A stretch of 64,000 nucleotides of DNA from Crotophaga sulcirostris (lineage: Eukaryota > Chordata > Aves > Cuculiformes > Crotophagidae), in assembly GCA_013397455.1 (NCBI GenBank), contig VYZB01000135.1, positions 812,867 through 876,866 on the forward strand, in the 5' to 3' direction. Below the pieces are notes generated by a model. The model searched no databases. It saw only the letters and a list, made by a program, of their open reading frames with translations, and was not told where the DNA came from. The position numbers were made by a program, and so were the translations under genes. Position 1 is the stretch's first letter. Each line of letters starts with the position of its first letter. Positions 12,237-24,940 of this stretch are shown here, piece after piece.

Positions 12237-15200
12237 ATTATAAAATGATAGCTCTCACATTGAACTAGGAACCACGGGGTATGTGAAAAATGATAGGAAG
12301 GTAATTGTGTTGAGCTTCTTGAGGTGATACTTTCCTCTCAGCTTGGATAAGGAAAACAAAAATAATGTTTTATCCATTCAGAATAAGTACTTCTCCGGTT
12401 AAAGAATATGCAAAGGTCTTCAGTCTTTGCTCAGACAAAATTTTCAGTTCAAATGTTTCTTTACTGGTCAAGTTGTAATTAAAAGAACAACCTTTCAATT
12501 AATCATTCTCTATCAATATATTAAATTCTACTGATGACATCCTTCAAAACACACCAAAATAACAGAAAGCAGTAGGAGACCCATCTATGCTAAGGAATGA
12601 GAGAATCACGGTATTTTCTTCTGCATTAATTTTCTAATGTTCGTGAAAGAGACTTGCCAGGAACATACATATTAATTTAGGATTTTCTTTAAAGCAAGAA
12701 GTAGAGTAGTATGGGATAAGAGACCTAATCGTGTCCTACACATGATAATGTATTGATTTACAGCAAATCTAGTTGAAAGAATCATATGGTCTTGTGACAT
12801 TCTGAAAAAAAATGGCAGGAAATACATGCTTATGAAATCGTGCTAATTTTTCTCAGAGTGTGGAATACCACAAGCACTTAGGAATGAGCAGTAGTTACAG
12901 AATTAAAAACCACTTCGCTCTTTAGGAATCTTCACCACCTTTGCTCTGCAGTTAATAAAGTATCCCATGTATTTCACCTGGGATACTGACACTGGCAGTT
13001 TTCAAGAATACGGAGTTATACAACAAGACTACCCTTCAGAACTGCCCTGACCTCAGTCTTCTCCCAGCTACCTACCATTAACAGACAGAACTAGCCCAAC
13101 CTAATGAAACAGCAATGCACAGATGTTCTGTGCTGACCACTTCTGATTTTGGAGCCTGCTCATTGTCATTCACCATTACCCATTTTTCCTGCTCCCAGCC
13201 CATCTCTTTTTCTTTCCTTCTCCTCTTACATGCGTTTCTAGATCTGCTATGCTATTTCCCACTTCCTCGTGTCTGTGGCCAGGCAGTCAACAGGCTTCCA
13301 TTGTGGAGACTGAAAACATACTCCATGTTAAATATAACAGAGTAGTATGACTTGTAGGGCCATGTTTCAAACACATTAAATTTATATCACAGCTGAGAAT
13401 AAACAGTGGGGGAAGCAACTTGATGGGTTGCTGGAGGCTGTGGCTATCCTTTCTTGTGGAACATGCCTCTGCCACTTGCTAAATAGGTGCACCATCTGGT
13501 GGTAATTTTGGACTTCAAATTGTTCTTAAATTTCCAAATACCAGTGGCGGAGTTGTGCCTGTGGTTGCAGCATAATGGTTTTTTGCCAGTATCTGTCTGA
13601 AAGTCATTGGCTAAGACAACTTTTGCAGGTACTACTGGTAAGTGAATATCAAGAATAGCTAGGACTTTAAATGAAGATCAAGCTTCCATGTCCGCTTTGT
13701 GGGACAAGCAGGTATGACTTTATAAGAGGACCACTTACTCCCCTGAGAAACACACACGGAGAGGAGGAAAAATTTCATGGACAAACCAAAATTAGATATT
13801 AACAAACTTGATACCTCAATAGGGAATCTAAGCTCCCAGCATAGTCAACAGGGATCTCCAGACAGCCTTCAGTCAAATTAAGGTCCAAATCACCCTTTGG
13901 AAGTGCTTCTCTCTCTTCCTTCACCATACAAGGTACACAGGCTGACTGTTCCTATCTGAGATATCTCATGCAGATACCTGAAACCACATGGTTTGAAATT
14001 GGGCCAAAGGAAAGAAGTGAGGAAGGAGTTCCCTATTTTACTGCCTCTGTTGTTTGAAGCCTCTTAGTTCAGCAAGAGACAGAAACCACTGTTACATCTT
14101 GTGCCATTCCCCTCAGAAATTGTAGGGTTGCATCAACCCCATTAGATGGGACATTGCATGGAAACCTATTCTGAACAGGACGCGTGGCGGTTGAGTCAGA
14201 CAGAAAAGAAGTTTCCATGTTGTCATGAAGAAATCAGTGAACAAATATAAATAAATCATGATTCATGAGTAAACTTTCTTTGTTTTAACAACTCAAATGA
14301 AGCCTTCTAGTCTACAGTGATTCAGTCCACGTCTATTGAGCTTACATCTAGTGATAGAAATATCTTCTCCTAGGGCACCAGTAAGCTCTCTGGGAGGAGA
14401 GCAGGCTACTTAAAGACTCCTCAGCTATCCATGCCCACATTTTACACTGACACAGGTTAAGTCCTAGTAATCATCTTTCTTTCACAGTCCCAGAAATTGA
14501 GTATTGGACCTCTGCAGTGGAGAAAGTCTTACAGATTGCAACAGCTTACACTTACAGCAAGAAGTTGTCTCCTACATCCACTTAAATCCTAAGGCCAAAT
14601 CTGATCAAAACTGGATAGACGCGACAGTTTTTACTAGCTGAAAGACCCATCATCAGTTTGATTTTGCATGCTTGCTTTCACTCTGTATGTTCACTTCTGT
14701 ATTCTCCAGAATACTTTTCATTTTACTTTATTAGGTCTTAAAACAGAGGGTTTAAAGTTAAGCACATATTGAGTAAACAGAGCATGACTCAAGTTCTTGG
14801 CTAGTTTGAATCCTGAGAGAACAGTTACCTTAGCACTACCATGTGAGATTCATTTTTTTCAAGCCTCCAAATAATAGATGATACAGTCATCTTTCTTGCT
14901 TGCCTTATTTCTTTCATTTTAATTTGACACTTCTATCAGTAACTTTAGTACTATACTTCACAGTTACAGACATACAATATGTCAGTAAGAAATAAACTAT
15001 AGTCATGGGTAATTTAATCCAGTGCTAAAAACCCATGCACAATACCCAGGAAGAAAAATCTGTCAATTAGACATAACATTTTGGTATATGCCAGCCACTC
15101 CATTAGAAAAAGGAATTGCTCGTGACTAGAGGCAAAGCTACGAACTGCATGGATAAGCAAGCTAAGCCCGAATGCTAAAACATTTGTTTGCAAACCAGAA

Positions 15201-17888
15201 TGTACAGATCAACAAATGCTGTGTTTTGTGTAATGTTTGTAAATGCCTCTCTGTGCATTTCAAGCTTCTCAATTTAGAAACAGATGGTTTACCAAACAGA
15301 TCGTATCCCAGAGAACAGAGGAGGAAAGGGAGGGATGCTGCTACACATGTAACTCTGAAGTCTAATGTTATGTTTAGCCTGTCCTGCTTGATGTAGAGGT
15401 TGAACTAGATGACCAAACCTATCATCTGTAATTCTAGGGGAGAGATTTCGACAACATAGTTAACCGCAGTAGTAAAGCGCAAGGAATCTCCATAGTCACT
15501 AGAACCCCAAGTTATTACAGGATTGCATACCAGCAGGTTAGTTGCTATCTGTCACCTTACATAAAGAACCTTCCTTGCAATGGCAAGATTTGGCCACATC
15601 CACTTGCTAGCGAAGTTACTCCGTACTTTAAAAATCAAATATTGTATAGTTGATTTCCATTTAACTAATCAGGTTTTAGCTAAGTCCCTGCTATGAAATT
15701 CAGCTCCAATTTGAACTTTTGCTCATACCCAAAAGCCAGCAGGTTTTTTAGCGACTGTAAAATCCTGGCTCTGGTTGAAAGCAGTAGCAAAATTTCTCCT
15801 GGCTGCAACACGACCAGAATTTGGCCCCTGTCGTTTTGGACTTAGTCCAGCACCAATTTATTTAACTTTAAATATTATTTGCTTTCCTGTTTTAAGTATG
15901 CGTTACGTTGCAAGTCATTGACCAGTAGGGCTGGGACACTGGAAGTAACTAATTGAGTCAACATGCTATGGTTCATTTGTAGTCAGTAATTTTGTTACAA
16001 AGTGACATTAAAAAATATGTTAAGGAACGTTAAAGTTCCAAGTGAGGCACTTGGAAGTAAGGAAATGCCAAACTTAATGTTGCTACACAAAGTTAGCCCT
16101 GTTATGTCCAAGTTTTGGTACAGTATTCAATTAAATAATAGCCTAGAATTTGCATACTATCTTTTCCACAGGACCTCTGACTCACTCATGCCTAGGCAAA
16201 CCAGAAAAGTTACATGGAAAAATTTATCCTGTAGCTAAAGACAAAGTTAAAAGGATGTTTCTTCCTCTAGCCAATGCTGAGCAAGAGATGATCAGAGTTA
16301 CAGGTCATTAAAGATTTTGCCTTCAAGGCCACATAACAATACATTTTTCCTCTGCAGCTAATTAGATATTTATTAGGATGATCACAGAGTGCCAAAAACC
16401 GCACATACCTGCCCCTCTCCAAAGAAAAAATTCTTTTCCACATCAACGCTTAAATAGAGCTATTCCATTTAACAAGAAACAGCTTCATTTAATTTCAAAC
16501 CACTGAAACAAGTATTAAACTGCATCCCCATGTCAGTCCATGAGGTTTTTCAAGAGCAAAACTGGCGTTGTTCAGAGTCAGGTATATTAGCATATTTTAG
16601 TTTGAAAGTGTCTACAGAAGAAAATCCATTTCAACAAAATCTTCATTTATATATATAAAAATGGAATTAAATATAAGGTTTAATGGTCAGTACTTCCCTC
16701 AGGATGGAAATTCCAGATTTCACTCAGGTTAACATCTACCATTTCTCAACCAGCTGCAAGCTCAGAGAGTCCATGAAGTAACTGTATTAACATATTAGTT
16801 CTGTGTTTAGAATAAGCATGTCTGCCTTTTAAAGCAAGCCTGTTGCCAAAAACATAAATATTTAAGTGGCGACAATAACATTTTAATTTAAAAGAACTTA
16901 TACTTCCCTTCAAACTCATGACCCTTGAAGGAAAAGAAAACACAGTTGAGCTACACTTGAACTCAACAATAGTACCTTACAAAAAAAGACTAGAGAGAGT
17001 ATAAATCGGCAAACATAAAAAGTTGTCTATCTGTGATTGGAAATTAGTATATGCTACAGATTATGTATGATAGATATTTCTTTTGTGGGAAGTCAAGGAT
17101 AAGAAAAAAGATGATAAAATTAATGTAGCAAAGCAACATATTTTCTAGTAAAGTCAAACAAAATTTATTACTGTCAACTCATAATTTACAAGTGGTACTG
17201 TCCATTCACATTTATCTTTTTATCTATGATTTGCATTGTGTGTTTTGAAAGTGTTAATTAAGTCTCATTGGATCATTCTGAGGCTCTGACATCTAAAGAA
17301 ATTTTTAAAGCATAGAGCAATTATCACACAAGAATTTTCAAATTGATTCACTAAGCTGAGAATTCTCCATACTCTCAAAATAGGATGTTTCTTTAATACA
17401 ACTGTACTTCCTTAGAACAGAAAGATACTTTTATTTTTCTAAACACCTCTAAATGCCAGAAAGTTACTAAAATGAAGAAGAATCTGAACCTACATCTCTC
17501 TCAAAAGGCTGTCTCCTCAGTTAAAATAATATACATTCTTTGCACAGTAGTTGTTTCATAACTTTTTTACCAGTCCTTCCCAACCTCAGCTGCAGCCAGC
17601 TGGGAAGTTTATTTTCTTATTCTGGTTTGGGTTACTGTCTTCCTTTGCTACTTGTAAAAGTAAAAAGCTTATCCTCCCTTCCACAGTCAGACAGTATGAA
17701 TTGTTTTAATCAACTCCTTAATTTCCTCCAAAGATGATAATGCAAACTGAAGCAGCTTTCTCACTTACTTTAGATTGTAACTACTTGATTATCACAGTTT
17801 CTTTTCCCACTTTTTAGCTTTCCATCAAAATGAATTGCACTGAAAAAAACACCCTCATAAGATAGCTTACACAGCCTATAGTCCTTAC
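12237..17888. other. No gene seen; presumed intron
   Basis: Apart from the CR1 relic at 15396-15440 I see nothing. A minus-strand frame near 16746-16840, ending LLHGLSELAAG before a stop, has an upstream CAACAG acceptor-like site. Its phase does not fit the candidate exons at 17.9-19.1 kb. Confidence 0.5.
15396..15440 (+). mobile_element. CR1-type 3' end relic
   Basis: AGAGGTTGAACTAGATGACC, with ATCTGTAATTCTAGG following shortly after, matches the usual CR1 3' terminal pattern (GGTTGGACTAGATGATCT ... ATTCTATGAT). Only about 45 bp are convincing; the sequence upstream has lost similarity. Confidence 0.5.
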
Positions 17889-18010
17889 CTTACTGTCTGT
17901 AGGGTAACTAATATAAGTCTGTGGGTCTTTAGGTGGAATAGCCCGGCTGTGTTCCAGCATGGCCTTTCTGCCTTTGCAGATAGTCACTTGCGGGATAGTC
18001 ACTGACATAA
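17889..18010 (-). CDS. Candidate exon C of an unrecognised gene (122 bp, 40 codons)
   Basis: The minus-strand segment is open throughout and reads MSVTIPQVTICKGRK, then AMLEHSRAIPPKDPQTYISY and PTDSK. It ends exactly at a near-consensus donor, AAG|GTAAGG (intron bases 17883-17888). An acceptor ending GATTTCAG lies at 18011-18018; using it, the exon starts with two bases completing a codon (phase 1), which fits the candidate exon upstream. A second acceptor, TATTATTGCAG, would start the exon 11 bp earlier, at 18021, and is better on pyrimidine content but breaks the phase match. I do not recognise the protein. The donor is the strongest part of the case; a 40-codon open stretch by itself is common by chance in DNA of this composition. 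No downstream phase-0 partner exon was found by eye. It could be a lineage-restricted coding gene, a non-coding RNA exon or chance. Confidence 0.3.
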
Positions 18011-18770
18011 CTGAAATCCTTCTGCAATAATATATATCTAATAAGCTAGAACAAATATATTGGACACCCTTAAGGTTAAGGATATTTTTGTTTCAACTTC
18101 CAGCAACAACATGTCAATTGTAAAAAAATAAAACGCATTGTTTGAAATATTTTAAGAGAAGGATTTGCAATGAGTGTTTGCAGTTTAATAAATCTTTCCT
18201 GCAAAATGAGCACACTGAAAATGTCCTCAGATTTGGGCTTTTTTTTTCCTCTTTACCAGCTGCCTCTGCCTGCCTGCCTATCAGTTACCCAGCTGGTATG
18301 GACAGTGGTTCATTATGTGTGCCTTGGTTATCTTGGTTTTTTTAATTTCAGCCTAATAATAAGAAAATACTCTCCCTAAATAACCAAGAATTATATACCT
18401 GATTCTACACCACTGTGTTTTTATTAAAAACTATCCTTGCATAAGCCACAGCTCATTAAATTTGCCATGGTATTTAAGGTATCTACTAGTTTAACTAAGT
18501 CACACTTGCAAATGCAACAGCTCCACATGGCGTTTTGCGAAGTGGACATTGGCAGTCACTCCAAGGTAGCCATTTAAGTGATAAAGTCCTGGTTTGTATC
18601 GGTCCTACACAGTCTTCTGGAAGTTGCAGAGAGTCTTAGTACAGATTTCAGTTGATTGAATGCATCCTGTGCACCTCTTTCCTGGCATCCCAGGCAGCCT
18701 GCTGCACTAGGAGTTGAAAGCTGATGCCAGTCCCCTGAGAAGCAACCTCTCAGACTGAAATGTCTTTTAC

Positions 18771-18863
18771 CATATCCTAGCACCAATACAGACATCCAGT
18801 TCAAATTATTGAAAAGAAGTTTCTTTTTGATCAATCGCTTGAACACTCGAAGAACATTGTTGT
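18771..18863 (-). CDS. Candidate exon B of the same unrecognised gene (93 bp, 30 codons)
   Basis: The open segment reads NNVLRVFKRLIKKKLLFNN then LNWMSVLVLGY, a basic patch followed by a hydrophobic run. The acceptor side ends GGTCCCAG at 18864-18871, preceded by a T-rich stretch (TTTTTTGTTGTTGT). The donor is ATG|GTAAAAG, with intron bases from 18770 down. The phase is 1 at both ends: the split codon G|AC at the start gives Asp after joining to exon A, and the split codon G|TT at the end gives Val after joining to exon C. I do not recognise the family. The donor is acceptable rather than strong. The intron to exon A would be only 167 bp; that to exon C 760 bp. Confidence 0.27.
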
Positions 18864-19030
18864 CTGGGACCATGCTATACGACAACAACAAAAAATCAGA
18901 AATATTTCCACATTAGATCCAAAAGCCACTATGCAATTGAGGTTCACAATAACTGACAAATGCCTAAACCAATCATAGCACCTACTGCTATGACAAAAAT
19001 AATTACTGCCTTTCCACCAGTGAAGTGTAC

Positions 19031-19149
19031 CCTGCTCTGTATCGTATTTAAAATAATCTAATTCCAACTCATTTTTCCCCTCCAAATTGTTTCCAGCTGA
19101 ACGATTCTTTTCTTTCTCCCGTATTATTTTTATTGGACATAACGCAAGT
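19031..19149 (-). CDS. Candidate exon A of the same unrecognised gene (119 bp, 39 codons)
   Basis: The segment is open across its full length, from an acceptor ending TATCTTTACAG (19150-19160) to a weak donor, CAGG|GTACAC (intron from 19030 down). It reads LALCPIKIIREKEKNRSAG then NNLEGKNELELDYFKYDTEQ, a strongly charged stretch. It starts in phase 2, so an upstream exon ending in phase 2 is required. The nearest good donor upstream (GTAAGTAC at 19351-19358) does not fit: its longest open frame ends in TAA directly before the donor. That mismatch, and the non-consensus donor here, are the main reasons for low confidence. I do not recognise the sequence. Confidence 0.22.
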
Positions 19150-22100
19150 CTGTAAAGATAGATTTTCCCATAATAAATACACAGATGTTAGAATAATAAA
19201 CATACAGTCAACCTGATATATGAATATTTCTACGCATTAATAAATATGTAACTAACAATATAAATTGATTAAAAAATTGGAAAATGAGAACGTAAAGCAA
19301 TAGAGAAAGAAAAAGCAAGAGGAAAGAAAGGCAAAATGTGAGATACAAATGTACTTACTTTAAACAAACTGTCTGGATTCATTTATGGTTCCCTTTATTG
19401 ATCTGCTGATAGCATTAAAGCACAAGTATGGTTGTAAAGTACTCTTAAGAATGCCGCCTGTCTTCATGTATTGGAAGATTTCTGCTTGTACTGAAAGTCA
19501 AGTTTTCCAAGTTGGCCAATTCATACCATACTAGACACTACTGTGGTAGATTAACGTATCTGCTTGGATGCAAATTTCCATTTTTGGAGAATAATGGACC
19601 TCTCTACTCCTCCCATTTTTGGTAGGAAGTTTTTATGAACATTTGGCATCTCGGTTAAACCACCATCGTAGCCCAGAATAAAAATGACTGGATTCATATG
19701 TGAGTCTGATTCCAAATTTAATTAAGCCTATATATGGCCTGAACCAAGAATAATTTACTGACACCCCCTCAGCATGTATGATAAGATGCCAACCATTTAT
19801 CCATGACACCATCACTTACATATCATTCATACCCAATTCCCATGTTCCTTCAGGCCTGTAGCTAAAATATTGGTATCAAATGTGGACTTAGTTATCTGTT
19901 TCCAGTACAATTACAGAAAGAATCACTTTTTTTATTAATATCTTTCCTTCAGGAAATGTTCCCCTGCCTTTGTTAGTCTTCTGTTTGAAATTATGTTGTC
20001 ATCTTAGCAGTTTATATGTGCACGTGCATGGGTGTATGCTTGTATATAAGCATGACATTCAACTTTATTTTCTGACTGTGTTTCTCAAAATAGCTTGTAA
20101 AGTCTTCTTCACCTGTGAGCTAATCAAATCCATGCACAGATTTTGTTAAACTTCAAAATTGTAGTTTTCACTCTCATTCCTCCACCTTTCTGCCTGGAAA
20201 TGTGTGGCAAAAATGTGTGGTAAAAGATAGCTTTTAAGATTTTGTTACTCTCCTGAACCTCCCAAAGAAAGTAGGGCTTTAACCTCGCTTCAGAAGCATC
20301 CTTTCAGTGTGCCAGAAAACTACAGATCAATAAGAAAGGTAAGAGATATTTTTAAAAACTTCAGAACTCCCTTGGGTTTTGCCTATTTGTTGATTCTTCC
20401 CTGTCAGGTGTCCAGTTTGATGGTTTACCAGATCAGTGTGTCAATGACACAACCAAATTAACAGTACTAAATCATGATAATTTTCTACATCATAAGTCTG
20501 ACAAAGGAGACATCTACAGTTTACTTCTGATATCTTGACAGCTAATACACCTAATTTTTGCCCTGGATTTAGCAGTATTAAGGGCAGTCTGTTTATAAGC
20601 ACTTAATTTTGGACAATTCCAGTGGAAATGGTCAATGCATAAATAATCTACTGTCAAAGAATAGGAGGTTTCACTTCTGTTATTGATTCTGACTCCATAC
20701 TTCAGAGGTTACACTGCTTACTTTTTATGTGGCATTATTTGCTTCCTATTGTTACTAATGATCTATAACTTCTAGAGGTACCTACATGATACATGGCTGC
20801 AACCATCATTTCAGGGAAAAGAGACCAAAATCTAGGGCTGAAGATCTTTTGCATCAATAGCTTAACAGGACCAGAGGCTTGACTCTTCCACATCAGGGTC
20901 CTTGCCTTCAAAAGTCAGGACAACTAGTTTTCAACGACGGGTATCAATAATAACAATGGATATATTATTAGCCAATTATTTTTTTAAGTCATTTGTTCAA
21001 GAGATAATTTGTTGAAGAGGCTTACAGCAAGAGGAATGAGTGCAAAAGATGACTTTATGTGAGAAGCTGGCATGAAAACTAGAGATGAGTGCAGGCAGGT
21101 GACAAATACTTGTGCAAGGACAGGATGAGTAGAGTGTAGGAGTGACTTTTCTCTGGGGATGGCGTGACTATGGAAAATTTACAGCTATAAATATACCAAA
21201 AAAAAAATGCTATACACAATGGTTGCTTAATTCATCTCATGATACATGCTTTGTTCATGCTACTAATTTGGATCTCTGTCACTTTTTATCTCTAGGTGCT
21301 ACAAATCTTTTACATCAACACAAATGCCCCATACCTAACAATTTCAACAATTGTCATTCTGTCCTCTAAACTATTTAAATTGTTTTTAACACAGACTCTC
21401 ATGTATTATATGGGTGGTACAGCCCTCGTTCACTGAAGTATCTCTTTGAAAAAAAAGCTCAGCATGGATCCACCTCAGCTAACTTACTGGAGCCTCCCCT
21501 GACATAGTAGGATCTCCAGAAGTCACAAGAGTGGACATTTGCCCCTATGTCATGCTTTCTAGCTGCTGCTTGGCTGTGGCAGGAAGATGTGCAATTTGAG
21601 AACAATGTCACCCAAGAGGTGGTGCTGGCAACAGGTGCACAACTGTTGAAGGAACATCATGTTGGATGAGTCTGGCCTTTGAATTTGGGTGGGAGGAGAA
21701 TTGCATCAGCATATGAATTAGGGTAACCCTGTATCTGCACTTGTCAGTGCTCGTGGAAGAGTCTTGGCCCAGTGGCTAATGAGTAGGTCCTCTGGTTCCC
21801 ATACAGATAGAGGGCAATTAATATCATGTTATTGTTCATCTCCCTAAGTGATTCTGGGAAAAGGTAGATGAGCTTTCCTTTGGGGTGGAGTACTCAAGGA
21901 CTTATGACTATTTTAATCTTAATCCTTTCTTCATTTGTTCAGGCAGAACCAAATGTCTGGTTTAGAGTTTCTGTGTGTATCAGACACAGATGTGTTTTGT
22001 TACACATGCGAATATTTATGCTTACAAGTATTTTGTGCCTTTAAAATATTTTTTTTAGCTTTGTCCTTTTTTTAACTTTTTTTGCTCCCCTCACTAGTGT

Positions 22101-24707
22101 AATAACACCACTTCCTAAACCCTGTCCTTTTCCTAGATACTGACCACACTGTCTCTGGGTGCTACTCCACTAATAAAACAAATAAAGACATGTGGATAAT
22201 GGGTTCCTTTATAGACCTGCATGGAGCTCAGCTGGCTCAGCTGGCAGGGGTCATGTAAACCTTCTCCATCCGTTACAGTTTGTGTGGTTTCTCACCCAAC
22301 AAATGTCAAAGCAGAACTCAGCTGCAACTGCCAAGTTTCATCTGTGTTTGGGTTAAACCATAAAAAACCCACCGAATTCCACATCATTCATTTCAGAGTT
22401 GCAAGAAACCACCCAGGTTCAGTGAAGAGGTCAAAAATCTGGTGAACGTTTTGGCAAGTTTGGCCTGAACAGTGGCTCAAGAAAACTCTGGGGTTTGTTC
22501 AAACTTTGTATAGTCTGACCAACCTGATAGCCGGCCCATCCTGATGGAAAACAATCTTTGTTCCCTGTAGCTCCTATTTTGTATAGAAACGTTCAGAATG
22601 AAAATACAGGCATGAGTTTTAGTCGTCTCTAGGCATTTGGACTGCATTCATTTGCAAAGTTTCTGAGATGAAAGGAGTCTCTCAGTGTTGAAGAGTATAA
22701 ATACTTATTAGTGCAAGGATGGAACTGATAAGGTGTCACAAGATTCCTAGCTTGAAGAGGAAAGTCTTTTCACCAGGAAGTCTAGTGGTGACGCCAACTC
22801 TAGTACAACTCTCCAAAGTGTGCCTCTTCAAGGACATGTGATCTTACAGAAGTTAAGAGGACTTACTTGTCTAAGGGTCAGAGGATACCTGCAAGTGTTG
22901 GCAAATCAAGACAACATAGCATGAAGAAGTAGAATGGCAGCATGTTTGGCAGCCAGACATTTTCTGAGAGCAACATCATTTTGGACATCAACTTAAGAAA
23001 AAAAAATAAAACCAACCAAGAAAGACCAGACCTGTGCTTCTAATAGTCAAGACAAAGGACTAGATGTTTTTTCTGGTTCATTTAAAGTTGAAGGTGAAAG
23101 TCAAATTTTAGGGTACTTTCTGCATATGATGTCTTAAGGATGTTGAATGCCTTCCACTTACATTCTTTTTAAGAAACAAAATTTATGGCAAGAAGTGTTA
23201 TCTAAACAGAATTGGAAATGCCTTATGACAAATATGGGAAGAGGCACTGATGAGCAAATTCCTTACCACTGGCTTTTTAGCATCAAAACCAAATTCTACC
23301 AAACTTTTTTCTGAAGTGCAAAAAGTTCAGACTTTTCTTTTGCCATTAACTAGGTTTACTGAGTCTTTTTATTATTAGTTTTAGCCCTTTCCACTTCTGC
23401 AATTTGATGTAGAGTAATGTCCACAGAATATGACAGATTGTCTAGGGGTGTAAGTCAGTTTCCCTGATGCCAATGGCTTTATTCAATTATAACACTTTAC
23501 AGCTGGGCCACTGTGCCCTTAAAAAGCTCAGATCTCAGCCAGACTCTGAGATAACTGCATGTTCTTTGAAAAAATATTCAATTCCATCATTGACTTAAGC
23601 ATACCTCACATTTTGCTGTCATTTCACAAAGTTGTTGGGAAAAAAAGCAGATCCTTGGTCTCTAGTAACAAATAAAGCACCATGTAAGTTTTTTCCTCTT
23701 TGCACAGATGGGATGAAACGTTATGCCTTTTTTTCACGCAGTTTTGATGGGATCTTATGTGTGACCACATTCAGTTGTGTTGGAGGCACAAGAATCACCC
23801 AAAACACTGAATTCAAGAAAGAGGTATCACCCAAAAAAGAATCAGACACAAGAAAGAACAGGCTACAATCCCACTGAGAAGCTGAATGGCCCTTGTGAGA
23901 GCCACACAGCACAAAATGTTATCCCAACACTGAACATCAGAAAACACAGATGATGGTAAGTGGGCAGCCCTTGAAGGAAAGAGGGAAGGTCAGGAATAGG
24001 CTAAGGATACTCAGATGGATGATGAGGAAAATAATGATCTCAGTGCTGGAAAAAAAAATTCTTAATCTCCCCTGTGAACTAGTATCAGACATAGGGTAAA
24101 TGGAAAGTGATCAATTTAACTTCTGCCAGCTAACCCTTAGTCAGGCCAAGGCCTTGTATTGTTTTCTTTGAATAGGTTTCCTGCCTCAAATCATTTGCAG
24201 TATTTTCTTTACAATATGATAGTAACACTAAAATGGATATGCATCACTACCATACACTGGAAAGCCAGTGTTGCATGCACTGTACTTCCATCATTTAATT
24301 GGCACTCTCCCATTATTTAAGTTCTATGGAAGTCTGCAGAAGGTTTTTTGGATCTGATTGTAGTTCCCTTTTGATCGGTCATAGTATGCACCATGGTTAT
24401 GGCAACTTCTAACATGATGACAATTGGAAATATTTTTTCACAGGGTGTGATGATTGTTTCCTTGGATGCCTACACAGGCATCTCGGTCATCGCTGGATAT
24501 GAAGTCGCCCAGATATGAATGACTTTATCTAGAGATCACTAGAGACCTCCTGACTCTTGCCAGTTACTTTTCAGTTAGTTACAAACATTCAGACCACAAT
24601 TTTGGGACCATGACTGTTCAACTCCAGTGGATAAATACCAGAGGAATATAAACCTTTGCAGAGAAAATCAGCCCCAACGTATCACTTCAGCGCCGTATTA
24701 AAGACAC
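19150..24707. other. No gene seen; presumed WNT7B intron between the donor of the known exon and the candidate exon series
   Basis: The stretch is AT-rich and holds only short open frames. There is a good minus-strand donor sequence (GTAAGTAC, 19351-19358) and an acceptor-like CTTGACTTTCAG near 19491-19502 bounding a mostly open stretch of 132 bp. The open frame there ends in TAA at the donor. Confidence 0.5.
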
Positions 24708-24713
24708 CCTTAC

Positions 24714-24940
24714 CTACTCGAAGCTCTTGTCCAAAGACTGTTTTCTCTCCCAGTGCGGAGCAGTTCCACCTCCCGTATCGGAACTGATACTGGCATTCAT
24801 TGATTCCCATTTGTGCCCCTTCCCCAATCACAATGATGGCATCAGGGCGGCTCTGGCAGATTGCTCGCTGCCGAGGGGCCAGGCCTGGGATTTTGTTGCA
24901 GATGATATTAGCTCCTAAAGCCACCACGGATGACAAAGCT
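24714..24940 (-). CDS. WNT7B: WNT7B coding exon (second coding exon), internal part of a secreted Wnt ligand
   Basis: Wnt7b is a secreted, lipid-modified cysteine-rich glycoprotein that signals through Frizzled/LRP5/6 in lung, kidney, vascular and neural development. This 227-bp exon encodes 75 full codons plus one split base at each end (begins in phase 2, ends in phase 1). Seen in the translation: [16 protein letters not shown] near the start, then [33 protein letters not shown], and [20 protein letters not shown] at the end. It has four cysteines (residues 14, 28, 49 and 60 of the exon) and an N-C-S glycosylation sequon at residue 59. The acceptor is a pyrimidine-rich run ending CTTCAG at 24941-24946; the donor is GTAAGG at 24708-24713. 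WNT7A, as I recall it, differs at several positions (GASII, SQMGLD, ERTVFGKELKV), so 7B is the better match. From memory, human WNT7B has Phe where this has Tyr (FRYGRWNC), a conservative change. The signal peptide (first exon) and the palmitoylated serine (last exon) are not in this window. No stop or frameshift is seen. Confidence 0.96.

Noticed and set aside
16746..16943. Minus-strand frame ending LLHGLSELAAG, considered as a last exon for the candidate gene at 17.9-19.1 kb
   Set aside because: The donor of the 17889-18010 segment leaves phase 0, and no acceptor here gives an open phase-0 frame.
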